A DNA stretch of 64,000 nt from Paraphoma chrysanthemicola (Eukaryota; Ascomycota; Dothideomycetes; Pleosporales; Phaeosphaeriaceae): NCBI GenBank assembly GCA_020744225.1, contig JAGMWG010000029.1, forward strand, positions 1-64,000, read 5' to 3'. The position numbers and the translations under genes are program-made. Below, in pieces: positions 12,426 to 25,669 of the stretch; position 1 is the first letter of the stretch; each line of letters begins with the position of its first letter. A model generated the notes under the pieces. It saw only the letters and a program-made list of their open reading frames with translations, was not told the DNA's origin and did no database searches.

Positions 12426-13539
12426 TCATGGTATCTCTCCCGCCACGATTCTAGCCCTTGCCGCCACCATGTGTTTATCGAGCAGCGAGAGAAGCACCAT
12501 GTCGTTGCCCTCCTTAATCCACGATACGTCGTGAGCCAGGACAGTCCGCACGCCATGGACGCTTTCCAGCGCCCGGATCTTGGAGATGGTGCTCCTCGCT
12601 GCCGCCATATCGGCATGCAGCGACATCTTTCCCGCCCCAGGCATGCAGAACTCGGCGATGTCGCTGGTCCCATCAAGCAGTTCCCTAGCCCGTCAGCCCA
12701 CGCCGCCTGCTCCGCTCGAAGCACCCACCGTGAGTGACAGCAGTCGCTGCCAAGGCAGACCCAGTGTCCAGTCTTGACTCTTGCCATGGCGAGACAGTTT
12801 CCTGGCATGTGGCCCGGTGCTTGAACGACCCAGAAGCTGCCGTCACCAAAGAAGTCCATGGCCTTTTCAAAGGGCCCAAATTGCTGCCACGGCCCAGACA
12901 GCTCCTCCCACCGTTCTGTTGAGCGTTGCGGATCGAAGTAGCGGCCGTCCCATTGCAACTCCGGATCTCGGAGGTGACCTGGCGAGCAAGCATCGCGCGT
13001 GCCAGGCCCGAACCTGGCTGTAGCCTGCGGGAAGACATGGCGGATGGGACGGCAGTGGTCCCAGTGCGCGTGGCTGCCATGTTTTAGTCGTCGCTGCCCT
13101 TCACAGCGCCTCACCGAGTAACTTAGCACGCGTACCTGAACAAGACGGTGTCGATGTCGCCGGCACGAACGCCTCTTCCCTCGAGCTGCTGGACGAGGCT
13201 CCGTTTGGGGCCGACATGGTTCACCCCATCAAGCATGTACTTATTCACCCACGGCGTGTAGTTGTCGCGGTCCTGGCATTGCACCTCTCAGCATGCATGC
13301 ATGGGCGAGCACTCGGAACAGGGCTGGAGTCCTACCTCATCAAGGCCGAGATCCCACAGCAGGTGCCTGTCGCCGTGCGAGATGTAGAAAGCCCAATCGT
13401 ACATGCGATATGTGCCGCTCGCGCCGGCATGCACCTTGCTCCAGTCACCGATAAAACTGCCCCCATCCAGCAGCGACAGCTCGACGTAGGCATCGGTGTG
13501 TGGCAGCCTGTACGCGGCAGCCGCCTCGTTCGCCTCCAT
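12426..13539 (-). CDS. metallo-beta-lactamase-fold hydrolase (lactonase-like)
   Basis: Minus-strand exons 13539-13336, 13272-13136, 13073-12729 and 12684-12426 give 314 aa with matching phases. The metal site HxHxDH is seen as HAHWDH at about 115-120, assembled across the second intron. Further family motifs are DGGSFIG near 25, LLWDLGLDE near 62, APGHMPGN, and LGSDCCHS (downstream metal ligand region). The C-terminal VLAHDVSW carries the last His. This pattern is typical of fungal hydrolases related to acyl-homoserine lactonases, which open lactone or ester rings. The long minus frame over 13129-12326 runs out of phase after the third exon and is not the real product. The start at 13539 is chosen because homologues begin shortly before the LP.TDAYV motif; upstream in-frame ATGs exist. 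The reaction is not provable here. Confidence 0.85.
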
Positions 13540-13813
13540 TGCGTGTTGAGAATCACAAAGGCATCTCCAAGCGCGAGCATCCGGTAACGCGTCTTTTGTT
13601 GCGTCGTCCCCACACATTCTAGTCGCTCCTGCTAGGCAGACATGCATGCTGCTTTGGGGCCCCACTACGCACGTACGGCTTGCGCGGGGTACGTCTCAAC
13701 CCCACGGAGCCATCTCTGTGCCTAAAGCGGAATGCCAGACTCGCAACATCTTAAGTGGTCGCTGAACCTGGGACTCACAGCGTGGATTCACGACATAGAC
13801 TCAGGTAAATGCA

Positions 13814-15530
13814 ATGTCTGCTTCGTTACACCACCCAGGCTTAGGCGAGCTGAAGGGCAATCTGCAGAATGGCACTGCACAGTTCCTTGGTCTTAGATAC
13901 GCGACCTTGAAGAATAGACTTGCTGCTGCTGAGCTCGCTGAAAGCTCTGCATCTGGTGCAACAGATGCCACCAACTATGGGTACGTCCCTCGAGCGTCAA
14001 TCGAATCATGCTGACGTACATGAGACCGCCTCCTGTGTCACCTGTCGGCGCCATCAACCATGAATTCGGCTTCATCCAGCATACCCTGCCTGTGCCAGAA
14101 GTGCCCGCACACTCTGACGTTGACGGCCTCAACCTGAACATCACTGTGCCTCTCACGAGCGGAGGAAAGATAGATACGGCTGCGAAGCTTCCGGTATACG
14201 TATTCATCCACGGCGGTGGCTTCGCAGTCGGATCTTCGTGGTACCCACACTACGATCCTGCTGCTTTAGTGAAGCTTTCTGCGGAGCTCGGGAAACCCAT
14301 CATTGGCGTCACAATCAAGTAAGCATTCCACTTTGGCATTGCCATCTCCTCTACTAAAGCTTGTTCAGCTATCGACTTGGCGTTGCGGGCTTTTTGACGT
14401 CCAAGGAACTCCGTGCAGCTGGATACAGGCCGAACAATGGTCTGCATGACCAGAGAACCGCTCTGCGCTGGATTAGAAACAACATTGGCGGTTTCGGTGG
14501 CGATCCCGAAGAGATTACCACAGCCGGCGAGAGTGCCGGAGGAGTTTCAACGACTTTACTCCTCTGCTCCGAAGAGCCACAAATGAAGAGGTGTTTTAGC
14601 ACGGGAGGAGCTATCCTGCTCTTTGCGCCATTGCCACTGGAAGCCGCGGAAGCATCGTACAACAAGGTCATCGAATCTCTGGGCCTGAGCGCAAAGTCCC
14701 CGGAAGATCGCATCCACGCGCTGCTCAACGGTCCTCACGATGATCTTTGGCAGAAGGTCCCCATGAACGTGCCACTGTCGCCAGTCATCGATGGTGAGAC
14801 AGTGCCTGGTCACCCAGATTTCGCAACCATATCCTCATTGGAGGATAGTTCCAAATTCGCCATGCCGGGTAGGAAATGGTGTAGTTCTCTGATGATTGGA
14901 GACTCTCAACTCGATGCCAACATTGTTGCTTATATGGGTCTGGACGCACGCAACCCAGGCATCGCGCAGCAATTTTGCGATTCAGTCCAGAAGTCTTTAT
15001 CATCACACCCGCAAGCAGCCGAAGAACTTTTGTCAGCCTACGGGATCACGCCGACCACAAATGATGACGACGCTTTACTATCCATTCTGAGGTTCGCGTC
15101 CGAAATATCCTTCTATGCACCCGCACGTGCATTCGCTCAAGGGTGGCCCAAAAGGTTTTACCTATATCACTTTAATGAAGGCATTCCTTGGCCTGGTCGC
15201 TTCCAGGGCGAAGCGGGTCACATTCTGGACGTGGTATATCTCTTCCAGAATTACAACGAACTTCTCAACGATGCTCAGAAGCAGGTGGCCAAAGCATACG
15301 CCGAGGATTTCATCAAATTTGTGAATGGAGAAGATCCATGGCAGCCAGTACAGAGAGGAAGAATGGGTGCTAGAGTATACGGCCCAAGTAGTGGGGGTAT
15401 TTCGGCGAAGTTTGTCGACAGCGACGATCCGAAAGAGGTGGGGAGACATGAAAGGGTGCTAAGACTAGGCGAATTGGTAGGTTTCGATAAGCTCCTGGCG
15501 ACATTCCAGAACTTTTTCCAAGGACGCTGA
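13814..15530 (+). CDS. type-B carboxylesterase/lipase (alpha/beta hydrolase)
   Basis: Exons 13814-13980, 14025-14318 and 14369-15530 give 540 aa. The oxyanion-hole motif FIHGGGF lies near 116-122 and the nucleophile elbow GESAGG has its Ser near 209. The catalytic-His region EAGHILDVVYLF lies near 435-447. There is no obvious signal peptide, so it is probably intracellular. Family members hydrolyse carboxylic esters, including aromatic esters. Its position beside a lactonase-like gene and ahead of an aromatic catabolic cluster makes an ester-opening role plausible, but the true substrate cannot be read from sequence. Confidence 0.9.
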
Positions 15531-15717
15531 AGATTCGGGGCCTTTTATGATTATCAACCACTATAAGTGCTCACAAACGGTCTTTTTAACCTAGTGGAGA
15601 TGAATGCAACGACGAAAATAAACAATACCTTCTGCCAGATTAAGTGCACGCGTATAAGAGTAGCTACTATGCTCTATGACATAATTTTCCATCATCATCC
15701 AAGCAGATAATATAATT

Positions 15718-16723
15718 CTATCTACTGCCACCATCAACACTCTCCAATGTCAAATATGCCGGTGCAGGCATGTCCTCAGAGATGTCACCCCAAGCGCTCC
15801 AATGCTTCCAGACTAGTTTCTGCTCTTCAACTTCGTCGGCAATCGCAATGGCCATATCTGCAACACTGATACCGGTCAATCTTCCTTCGAATATGCTTTC
15901 TCCCTGTTTTTGACTCCCCTCAAGAACCATGTCATCAATGCTGATAGCATAGCGACCTGTCCGCTTCCCGGGCCGATACAATGCGGATGGCGACGCAAAA
16001 CTCCACCGGAACGACTCATTGCTATCGAAGAACATGTACGACGTTCGACCGGCTTTGATAAAGTCCGATGCGTGGTCTTTGGCTTTGATGCTTCCTTCGT
16101 ACTCGGCAATCTCGGCTATGTCCTGGTCCGTGGCTGTTCCTTCCCGCTCCGCAATCCTTGCCTCTCTATATCGACGCAATGACGTTCCCATGAAGCCTAG
16201 TCTATCCTCCATGTATGCGATGTGTGCGAGAGAGGTAGATATTGCGCGCCGGTAAGCAAGGAACCAGTCTGGATGATCCACGCAACATTCGGACGACCCA
16301 GGCACATGCAAGCTGCCTGCACCGCCAACAAAGATGAAGTAATTGGTGCTAGACTGCTTGTAGGCTAGAATAAGTTTGCGAACAGTTTCGAGGTAGGGCA
16401 CTATGTAAAAAGTCAATGAATGAGGCAAGATTATACCTGCTGCGCAACGTACTGTACAGAAGTGCACCCGCCCCAGCCGTGTGCGGTCCATACTCAGACA
16501 CTAGTACGTCGACGCTGTCAAACACCGCGGCTAGTTCTTGTATTGAGGCTTGATCAATGTCGACTGACCGCGAGATGTATCTTGCATGTGTGCCCAACTT
16601 TTCTGGGTGGCGCGATATTCCAACCACTGTGTGGCCACGGTTCAGCAGCTCGACGCAAAGATAGGATCCACCAAACCCTGCGGGACCGATGACACCGACT
16701 CGAAGAGATTTCGAAGACGACAT
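15718..16723 (-). CDS. NmrA-like NAD(P)-binding reductase
   Basis: Minus-strand exons 16723-16453 and 16400-15718 give 317 aa. The N-terminus has a Rossmann glycine motif (VGVIGPAGFGG near 9-19). A basic patch after the second strand (SRHPEKLG) suggests NADP binding. The middle has FIFVGGAGS, characteristic of atypical SDRs related to NmrA and isoflavone reductase. Roles in this family range from redox sensing to reduction of aromatics, so the function is open. It is divergent from the next gene, with a 400-bp shared promoter that contains two CreA-type sites. Confidence 0.8.
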
Positions 16724-17123
16724 TATAAGATTCGGCTTTGTTCGAGCTGATAATACGCCGTTGCAGAGATAATGAGGTATGGAGTTAGTAGACGATCTCA
16801 GGAGGAATTGGGTGACCTTAACACACAAAAGGCGCGCCGTGTCGTATGGAATTCAAGTTATTTCCCCATGCAGCACTTTACTAGCAATACTAATTAACAG
16901 CACAGGCGCAATGGCTGACTGGATGTTGGGGTAAAGTCTGGGGAGTGAGGGGCAAATGTGGGGCAAAAGCAAACACCACATACAGGAACAGACATACCGG
17001 AATTTCTCGCAACCCGGAAGACTGCTGACCCGAGTCAGTGCCAGCAGCAAAAGGACGGGCACCTGAGCACTCCCTTTTTTATCATCATCATGATATAGAG
17101 TTCAAAACTATTTACCATTCGAC
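16724..17123. promoter_or_regulatory. divergent promoter with CreA-type sites
   Basis: Lies between the NmrA-like gene (minus) and the dehydrogenase gene (plus). CTGGGG at 16938-16943 and GTGGGG at 16958-16963 match the published CreA consensus SYGGRG. Binding itself is inferred. Confidence 0.4.
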
Positions 17124-18253
17124 ATGACAGACACCGACAACTATGCCTTCATCGGTGAGCATTCACGAGGTCAATGGCTTTGAACGAACGAGCAGCTGAT
17201 TTTTTCGTAGGACTGGGCGCCATGGGGTATGCTATGTGTATGAATATCAGGAAGAAGATGCCGCCGGGTTCCACTCTTTACATCAACGATGTTTACACTC
17301 CTGCGTGTGACAAGTTCAAGGCCGATTACAGCTCATTCGGACCTATTGAGATCGTTTCGACCGCACGCGAAGCTGCGGAGCAGGCAGGCATCATCATATC
17401 AATCGTACCAGCTGGCAAGGATGTCAAAGCAGTATATTTGGACGAGAAGACGGGGGTGATAGCTGCGCGGAAGAATGGCCATCGGTTGATGTTGGAATGC
17501 AGTACCATCGATGTTGCTTCAACCAAGGAGGTTGGCAGCAGGCTTGCGAAGGAAGGGTCGGGCACTTATATTGATGCACCCGTGTCGGTGCGTAAACTCA
17601 ATTCCTATTCCAATTCAAGAACTTGATGTTGACTCCGCGTTCAGGGTGGTGTTCCCGCAGCCGAACAGGGCACGCTAGCAATGTTGATCGGCCACAAACA
17701 ACCTACGGATACCACGCCAGCATCCCAGCGCCTCTCAGCTGTGTTGTCAATGCTCGGTGCGCCCTCTAAGTTCTTCTACCTCAACGAACTCGGCGCTGGT
17801 CTCACAGCAAAGATTGCCAATAATTACCTTTCCGGAACCATCCTACTCGCCACGGCCGAGGCGTTAGCCATGGGTGTGAAACACGGTCTTGATCCTTCCG
17901 ATTTATATTCAGTAATCAAGCACTCTACAGGTCAAAGCTGGATGTGCGACCATGTCATGCCCATTCCCAATGTTCAGACAGACTACTGGGTCCCTAGCAA
18001 CAGCGGCTACAGGCCTGGCTTCAAGACACAGATGATGTTGAAAGACCTTGGTCTGGGAATCGAAGGGGCGAGACAGGTGGGCATCGAGCCGAGTATGGCC
18101 CTAGCGGCCATGAAGGTCTGGGAGAGTGCAACGAAAGATGCACGATGTATAGACAGAGACGGGAGTAGTGTATACCTACACGTGGGAGGCGTCTTGCCCC
18201 AAGGGTATGAGGACAAAGGTAGAAGAAATGAAGATGGCACCTGGGACTTTTAA
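17124..18253 (+). CDS. 3-hydroxyisobutyrate dehydrogenase-like NAD(P) oxidoreductase (6PGDH superfamily)
   Basis: Exons 17124-17154, 17211-17587 and 17645-18253 give 338 aa. The first exon is only 31 nt and the joined sequence restores the dinucleotide motif FIGLGAMG (about 9-16). Later family marks are the ECSTID strand, DAPVSGG (across the second intron) and the catalytic-Lys segment KIANNYLSG near 197. These enzymes oxidise or reduce beta-hydroxyacids; the precise acid is unknown. The dehydrogenase faces away from the NmrA-like gene. Confidence 0.88.
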
Positions 18254-18635
18254 TGTACCCGAGAAGAGAGGTATTTGTTTCCCGTCGGTATTTAGTTTCG
18301 TGCTTAAGAGGCAAATGTCGTTTATACATTTGGTGACCGATACTTGTAGGTTAAAGACCGCATGCAATTTCACCACACCATGCGCCGATACCCAAGTGCT
18401 CAAGATGCGGCTTCGACTTTTGACCAAGGCGGTCCACGTGAATATTCTTGCCGAAATCTACACCCTAGGAGCCAAGGTGCACAGTGTGCCGCGAAGACTC
18501 CGCCCAATGCTTGCTATAAGTATGTTTTCGTGGTACAATAGAGCGCCATCTGTGGCGGCTGGGATATCAACATCCTCTACCCCACAAACCCTGCAGCTGT
18601 TGAAGCGACAAGCATGAGGTGGAGGACTGTAACTG
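18254..18635. other. intergenic, convergent 3' ends
   Basis: Spacer between the tail-to-tail dehydrogenase and regulator genes. No gene seen. Confidence 0.5.
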
Positions 18636-21600
18636 TCATGAATCATCATTCTCCGGGCTGTCGTAATCTGTCAAATCATCGCTCATGATGTGCAAGATCT
18701 GCGAGAATGTCCGACTCTTCCAGCGACCCATGCCTTCCATCAGGTCAGCACAATGCAGCAGGGTCCTCCGAGCTGCTAGATAGCCCCCTTCAAGAGTAAT
18801 TCCGGTGATGCTGAATGGACCGCCGCTGCAGATAAATTTGATTACCATGGAGGCTTCGCCAAAACCATTTGGTGATTGTGGCGTGCTGAGGAGCCCGAGT
18901 TGTCCCACAGAGATCCAGTCCACCAGATCAAGCAACTCAATGCAGTTGTCATTGAGCCCAGAAGGGGTCATTGGTGGCAGTGTGAAGATGTACAGCCCTA
19001 ATACGAGCGCCGCGCGAAACAATGCGACCACACTTTGTGGATTGACAATATCGGACACCTTGCGGTCGAAGAGCAATTTGTAAATATGGGCAGCATGAAG
19101 CACCGAACGCCGTGCTGATGGAGTTTGTGACCACGTTGAGATGTCTTCGAGAGCGTTGACTGCCGGTTCGGGACCGGCGCGACCAGCAGCCAATTCGAAG
19201 TAACGGATGTTGGCACCTAGTGCCATACATGAAGCATGCCATAGAACCGCAGAATTCAAGTCTGCTGTTCGAAGCGCATCGATGGACGAGGAAGAAAGGT
19301 TCACGAGCAGCGGGAGGATCTCGCGACTGCGCGGGTCTTCTGCATATGTACGCCAGGGTTCAAGTTGCTTTTGTGGCCCCATAGCGGTGGCTAATCGGTC
19401 ATTGGACTCGTGTATTCGCAGTGACAAGAGAGTTAGCAAGGTGCGAAAGCTCGAAGAGTCGAGTTTGAGCCCCGGTGTTGGATGGAAGGACGGTGTGATC
19501 CTATTGGACTGTATGCGTTGGCCTCGTTGGATGAGATGAAACCACTTGCTGGCGGAATTAACGTGGTAGAGACTATAGTCAGACGGTGGAAGGATCTGAA
19601 CTGCTTCAGGTCGGATTATGGGTGAAGTGGACAGGTAGCCTGCCCACCAGCAGTCGGCTTCGATCAAGCCAAAAATAATGCTAGATTTCATGAGCCACGC
19701 TCCCGATCTGCAGCAGGATGCGAGCTTACCGCTTGCCACACTCTACCTTTGCCCATGATCTCCACTTGAGTTCGATATCGATGACCTCATCAAGGAGTGA
19801 GTCCAAGTTGGCACCCTCGTTGGCTGAAAATATTCCTTGTTGTTGCGCGTGCTGGATTTGTCAGCGAACAAGAAAAGTAACAGAACAATGCTGCATTACC
19901 GCGATGAGCTCCGAGTAGAGCTTTTCTGCCTGTGCGATGCGGCTCTTTCTCTGGCAGGTTTTAGTTGATGATGCCTACTTGCGGACAGAGACTCACTCCT
20001 GTGATTGACGCCAAGTTTAATGCCAGTAAACTCGTGGCAATAACACACATCTGCCTATATGGTGGATGACGATTAGAGGATAGTGACTGTAGCTCCATAG
20101 AAGCGAGTTGCAAGACAGCCGGGAAAGTCCTCGTGACAAATTTGGCGGCCCCTGCAGTTCCTAGAATACTGAGTCCGATTAAACACATACACAGCAGGAG
20201 CGGCCGGGGTGCGTTTTTAGCGGAGAATGTGGGTATGTGGATGATCGGAAGTGTTGGATGGAAGTAGTACAGGTACATCTCGAGAGCAATGTCAAGAATT
20301 TCTGCTGGGGGAAACTGGACACCGTCCACGCTCGGGCTTGCTGCAGCATCGCCGCTTGACGATGCCGTGTCTCCATAGGACTCTGATCTTATGGGAACGT
20401 TGCTTAGGGCTCCTTGAAGTAAGCTTCGGCATTCTTCGTCAAGACCCCATCGCGAATTCCTCCGCTCTCGCTCGCTCATTGGTGTTTCCATAGTTCCAGC
20501 GGGAATTTCTGAGAGTATGTTGGCACAATCGCATAAGATCAAGCTCTGCCATAAGTCCGGCATCAGTCGCGAAGACTTTGGATTTCGAGACGGCCAGCAG
20601 CTCTGTACTCTTTGGAATCGCTCTCTCGGCACACGACTTGCGATTGACACACTACTTCCAGATGGGCTGGCCTGATTGTCTGGAACAGTCCGAAAGGCAT
20701 CGTGATCGAAGAAGCCCTCCACGGTCATATGATGGGATCCATGAGGGGTTTGCATATCTGACTCCATAGGGAAGAGCCATGTCTGCAGTGCGTCGGCTGG
20801 AGTACGATTTGGCACTGGATTGTTGCTTTGTACCAATTCAAACGCCCATTGGTCAAGACTTGAGACATGTCCAGCTGGCGAGAAGGACAGAACATCGATT
20901 GCAGGGTCAATTGGCGGCCCCATACCATCATGAGGATGGCGTCCCATCAGATGGGCTGCTTCTGAGCGCGCCATCATCATTGGGGATGGTGAACGCCATG
21001 GGGTATCTCCCGATGGTTCCAGATGCTGCGCAGCGTTGATGAGAGCTTCAATTCTATCTTCTCCGGGAGATGCTGGATGCATCCTCAATGTCGGTCTCGC
21101 ATGTGATGGGGGCGAAAGGTGGTTAAAGTGGCCTTCTCCGTTACCTTGAGGCAGCTGTGACTCCCGTCTCCTTGACATTGGTGATAAGCTGGGGGGTTCT
21201 TGGACCTGTGGGGTTTCTGCAGTGATGGCGCCAGCTGTATCCCGTGACGTGGGTGCTCGTGGAGTGTGCTTGTCGTCTCCAAATTGCTGACCTTGAGGGT
21301 TGGGCAACTCGCTGCTCTTCATCCGATTCAGCGCGTTTTGCGCATGGCCTTTGCAGTGACGGAACAAAACGTCGCTGTTGCAATGGGTTGGAGATGGATT
21401 TCTGTGAGTTTGGAAGGTCTCTTACCTGCGGGAAAAGTGCTTCTTGCAGGTTGGGCATTCATATGGGCGCTCCCGTGTGTCTGTCGCATCGTCAGTCGCA
21501 GGGTAGTCACTGAGGCTGGGACACGATTTACGCGATCTCTCATGTCTTTTCACATGCTCCTGTAGTGAAGTCAGTGTTGTGCGATGACGGAGTGACGCAG

Positions 21601-21663
21601 GTTGGGTGCTCGCACCAGCTTGGTGAACGTCCGTTCGCACATGCTACATTGTTTGAGCGCCAT
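18636..21663 (-). CDS. C2H2 zinc-finger / fungal_trans transcription factor
   Basis: Seven minus-strand exons (21663-21616, 21559-21532, 21480-21426, 21374-19997, 19950-19900, 19851-19740, 19699-18636) give about 911 aa. Two C2H2 fingers sit at the extreme N-terminus and are assembled from three tiny exons. The first is CSMCERTFTKLEHVKRH, followed by the linker SHTRERP; the second is CPTCKKHFSRSDVLFRHCKGH. A long disordered region follows, then the fungal_trans middle-homology domain (YLYYFHPTLPIIH, and WRSWAKVESW across intron 6). Intron 6 uses a GAG acceptor, the only way to keep the VESW motif in frame. It is the only dedicated regulator next to the catabolic genes and is the natural candidate for cluster control, which is inference. 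Confidence 0.85.
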
Positions 21664-22605
21664 GGCAAGGCTTTATCGTGCGGCAGCGTCCCGCAAGGGC
21701 GAGATCAATAAGTTGGCATCGGCGTTGCGTCGTTGCAAATGCCTATCGAGTGAAAGGGTGTCCGGAAGGTCGCGCCCGTCGAGTCCTGCAGTCAAGTTCG
21801 CGGCCAAGCGATCGGATGCGGGGGAACGCATGACCATGACTCGGCTCAACTATTATAGGCCGGGATCTCTCATTCTTTCACTCAACCTTCATCTACACAC
21901 AGCATATAAACCTGCAGGATTGTCCCTACAGATTGCGGCGCGTCCACGTCGGTCCCTTTACGTGCAACAGCTGATTGTTTTGCTGCCCGCTTTTGCTTGC
22001 TCGGCCGTCTCAAGATGTCTGACCGACACAGGCTCACGCAGATTAGTGGCTTGCGGCCCTGTTATCTACCAAAGCCTTGGTCATCCACAACCATCGCTCC
22101 TCCTAAAAGACATGCGAGGTGACCAGTACACTCGACTGGTAGATCAAAGGCTTCTGGAAGGATGATGGGTCGCCATTCCAAAGAGCAAAACATGTGGGAC
22201 CGCAGAGGAGGCTTGCACTAAGCTAGTGGGGCACTGCCACTTCGACCCTGAAGGATTATCACATTCGAATCGCGATACCTGCCATTCGTCCCAAGGTGTA
22301 CATTACGAGGGACGGATGCTCGGAGTCAAAGTATTCCTTTTATGTTAAGGATGGTGTTTTCAAAGTATGCATTTGACCCTATGCGTTACAGTTCACTGTG
22401 TTGGCTCATATGGCGCACGATAAATACCACGCCGACGACCAATACGAGCGGCTACGAAGGGATCTACAGCCAGGACAGCGCGGACATATAGGTGTGATTA
22501 TGTTATATACTAAGTCTGTTGTAGAAGGCAACTACAAGGACGATCTCGCTTTATTTCTAAGGTGGTGTGCAGTGAGCACTGCCTTGCAAACAAACAATAC
22601 GAGCT
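21664..22605. other. promoter region of the regulator, intergenic
   Basis: About 940 bp upstream of the regulator and downstream of the carrier gene. Several short frames, none resembling a protein family. Confidence 0.45.
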
Positions 22606-23693
22606 TCACTGCGGAACTCTCGTAAGCACGTCCAGAACCGCCGAGTAAACCATCAGCAACACGCCACCACCAGGTCCGAAGCGTAATATCTTGGCCATGT
22701 AGCCTTTGTACAACGCATTGAAGCCTTCCTCCTTCGCGATCACAGCCAGGCTCGGCCACGCCCACTCATACTTTTGCCTTACACCAGCTTTTTTCGCAAC
22801 ACTCTGGATACGACTCTTCACCACGTCAAGCGGTGTATTGAATGTCGTTCCAACTACGCCACCAACAAAGCCAGCAGTTAAGTCATTAATTGTTTTTTGC
22901 CACACTGGATTTGGCGATGCCGCCGGGTCTGGCATCTGAGCCCGGACTTGAAAGATGCACCCAAAGTATCCAGCATTCCAAACCACATGTCGCCACAGCG
23001 TAGCCTCAAAGCCGTTGTAAAGAGCCATGGGACCTTCGTTGCGCACGACCTTCGATAGACAGTCGAGCAATCCATTATACCGTGAAGCAGAGGATTTGTC
23101 CTGCAGGCGAATCTTGAGCAACTCGAAAGGCACCACTACAAGAGATTCGGTAGCTCCTGCACTTGCCCCAGTCAATATGGCCAATGGTTGGGTCAAAGTG
23201 GGCACGGAGAAGAGATGCTGGTAAAAGGGAGCGAAGGAGTCGTTTGCCGAAAATTTGATGGCTCTGTTGTGTCTGTCAGGAACAAATCATGAATGTTTCG
23301 GAAGCGACACGCGGACCGTTTAGGAACCTCCATCAAGATTGGGGCCGTAATGCCACGATACAATTTCGTCACACCCTCCTGTCGGACGATCTTGCGAAAG
23401 CAATCCACCACCCCGCTGTAGCCCTCTTTGCCAGATACGGTGCCATGCTGTAATTGAATTCTCGTCTTCACAACATCCAGTGGATACCTTGTTGACAAGT
23501 CAGCAAACACCACATCTCAAGCTTCCAATGAGTCTCACATTACCAGGATCTAACATTTAATTAGCTGGACACTTTCTGACTGTTTTCGTTGAGGCTGGCT
23601 GATTACTTCTGATACACCAGCTACGGCACCGGCAGTAAATTGATACCGGAAGGGTAAAGTCTTCACATGGTCGTTGTTGGTTTTGCTCGTCAT
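22606..23693 (-). CDS. mitochondrial 2-oxodicarboxylate carrier (Odc-like)
   Basis: Minus-strand exons 23693-23607, 23549-23539 (11 nt), 23487-23317 and 23263-22606 give 308 aa. Three mitochondrial-carrier repeats are present with signatures YPLDVVKTR, VPFELLKIR and TPLDVVKSR. The 11-nt microexon supplies ILV and part of Met so that the first signature reads ILVMYPLDVV; without it the frame breaks. The residues around the signatures resemble oxodicarboxylate carriers, which exchange 2-oxoadipate, 2-oxoglutarate and similar C5-C7 acids across the inner membrane. That fits a cluster expected to form 3-oxoadipate or a related acid. Subfamily assignment is from motif resemblance only. Confidence 0.85.
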
Positions 23694-24154
23694 GTCTCTT
23701 GTCGCACGCTCATATTCTTCGCAAAGATATGATGTAGGTGTCTTGCACGGCAATTATCCATTTAGCCTCCCGGTTAGCTTCCGGGCTCAAGTTGCGCGAA
23801 AACGTGCTTTACCATATTACAGCCACATGTTTCAAGGCTTCTAGGCCATAGCGGCGGGTCCATCGTTCTGCAGGGCAGTTTGCGGGGCACATGTGGGGCC
23901 AATACAAATCCGTGAGCGACAAACGAATGCGGCTGTGGGGCAATCCGGTTCTGGTTGTGGATTACGCCACCATCTCAAAGGAGCAGCAGATGCGTCTGAA
24001 AAGGTGGAATTGTGGGCAACAATAAGCATCACGCAAATTTGAGCTTGCGCAACTTTGTTGCCTTGCTAAGTTGAGCCATCACAATCAACCTGGGGGTGTA
24101 CATTGCTTGCATGGAACTTCAACTATGGCTTGTATTTTTCTGATTTTTTCCCCT
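23694..24154. promoter_or_regulatory. promoter of the carrier gene with CreA-type sites
   Basis: Upstream of the carrier gene are GCGGGG at 23882-23887 and GTGGGG at 23893-23898 and 23935-23940, all matching SYGGRG. No gene seen. Confidence 0.4.
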
Positions 24155-25669
24155 TCAAGCTACTGTCTGATTATCCCTTAAGTTGCTAATCTCGTCTTCT
24201 CCGAAACCTAGTAGTTCTTGTAGAACCTCGCTAGTATGCTCACCTAGCATAGGCGGCGCACTCCTTATTTTTGGTTCGATCCTGGAGTACTTTACGGGGT
24301 GGTTGACGAGTTTGACCTTCCCACATGCTGGGTGGTTGACTTCCTCGATCATGTTTCGAGCAAGCACGTGTTCGTGGTTGATTGTCCCCTGAATGTCATT
24401 GACTGCGGCGTACGGCATCCCACTACCTTCGAAAATATCGAGCCATTCTTGTGTCGTCCGCAGTTGTAGCTGTGCCTCTACCATGGCATCGAGCACGTCT
24501 CGGTGCTTGACTCGTAGCGCATTTGTGACGAACCGCGGATCCGATTTCCACTCCGATTTACCAAGCTTGTCGCACAGTATGCCATATAGCTTGTCGTTAC
24601 ACCCGCCAACTGCAATGTTCGTATCTTTAGTCTCGTATGCACGGTAGGGTACTACAGTTGCTATAGGTACATTAGCGACGCGACCTTGAAAAAACTATGT
24701 AGATTACATGTAACTTACCGTGGGCAGTTCCCCATCTTCCACTGTCCTTCTTTCCTGTTACCAGACAGCTGCTTGCGATATTCGCCAGACCAGCCACTTG
24801 GCAATCACTCAGGCTTGCGTCAATCCATTGGCCCAAGCCTGTCTCTTTCCTCGAGTACAGCGCAGCTAACACGCCGATAGCCGTGTACATACCAGTCGAG
24901 ATGTCTGTGACGGCAACCCCGACCTTGACCGGTGGTCGATCCCTTTCACCAGTAATATGCATCAGACCCATCTCTGCCTCCACCATCACATCATAGCCGG
25001 CCCGATCACTGTACGGGCCAGTCTGACCATAGCCAGTTATCGAGGCATAAATGAGGGAAGGATTGATCTTGCTGATGGTTGCATAGTCGAGCTGATATTT
25101 GGCAAGAGATCCTGGAAGATAATTTTCCACGAGGACGTCGCATTTCTTGACAAGTTCATGGAGAATCGAGATACCCGTGGGGTTGTTGAATGATAAGCCA
25201 AGTGATTTCTTGTTCCGATTGACCTGAGGCGAAAGTGAGAACAAAGTTCAGGGGCTGGAGACGTTGGTATCAAACCGAAAGATAGTAGGCGCTTTCGCCA
25301 GGGAAAGAGCGCTCGACTCCATCCGTATATGCCAAATCCGGTGGACCCCAGGATCTGGTATCGTCACCTCTTGTGGGATGCTCAATCTTTATGATCTCTG
25401 CACCCAAGTCTCCAAGGATTTGAGTGCAGTATGGCTAATGGTTGTCAGCATGGTACATCTTCCTTCGCAATATAGCAACTACCCACACCAGCCAGCACCC
25501 TTGTCATATCTAATACTCTGATCCCAGCTAATGGCGACTTCTCGATAGACGCCTTCCTTGCGCTGCCCTGCGTCGCGACCCCCCGCTTCCGGCATAGCCA
25601 TTGGCTCGTTGACGTTGACCGTGACCGTGTGCACGGCGCAGCCTTCCAAAGAGTGCGACAGAGACTCAT
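24155..25669 (-). CDS. mitochondrial class III (CaiB/BaiF) CoA-transferase
   Basis: Minus-strand exons 25669-25487, 25434-25276, 25223-24719 and 24660-24155 give 450 aa. The first 40 or so residues are rich in Arg, Ser and Thr with almost no acidic residues, as in a mitochondrial presequence. The core shows GIRVLDMTRVLAG, GDLGAEIIKIE, NRNKKSLGL, TGYGQTGPY and GYDVMVEAE; the last holds the catalytic Asp region of this family. It resembles the succinate-hydroxymethylglutarate/glutarate CoA-transferase group, which activates dicarboxylic acids. In this cluster the acceptor could be an oxo- or hydroxydicarboxylate, which is inference. The promoter holds a perfect inverted pair of GTGGGG sites. 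Confidence 0.88.
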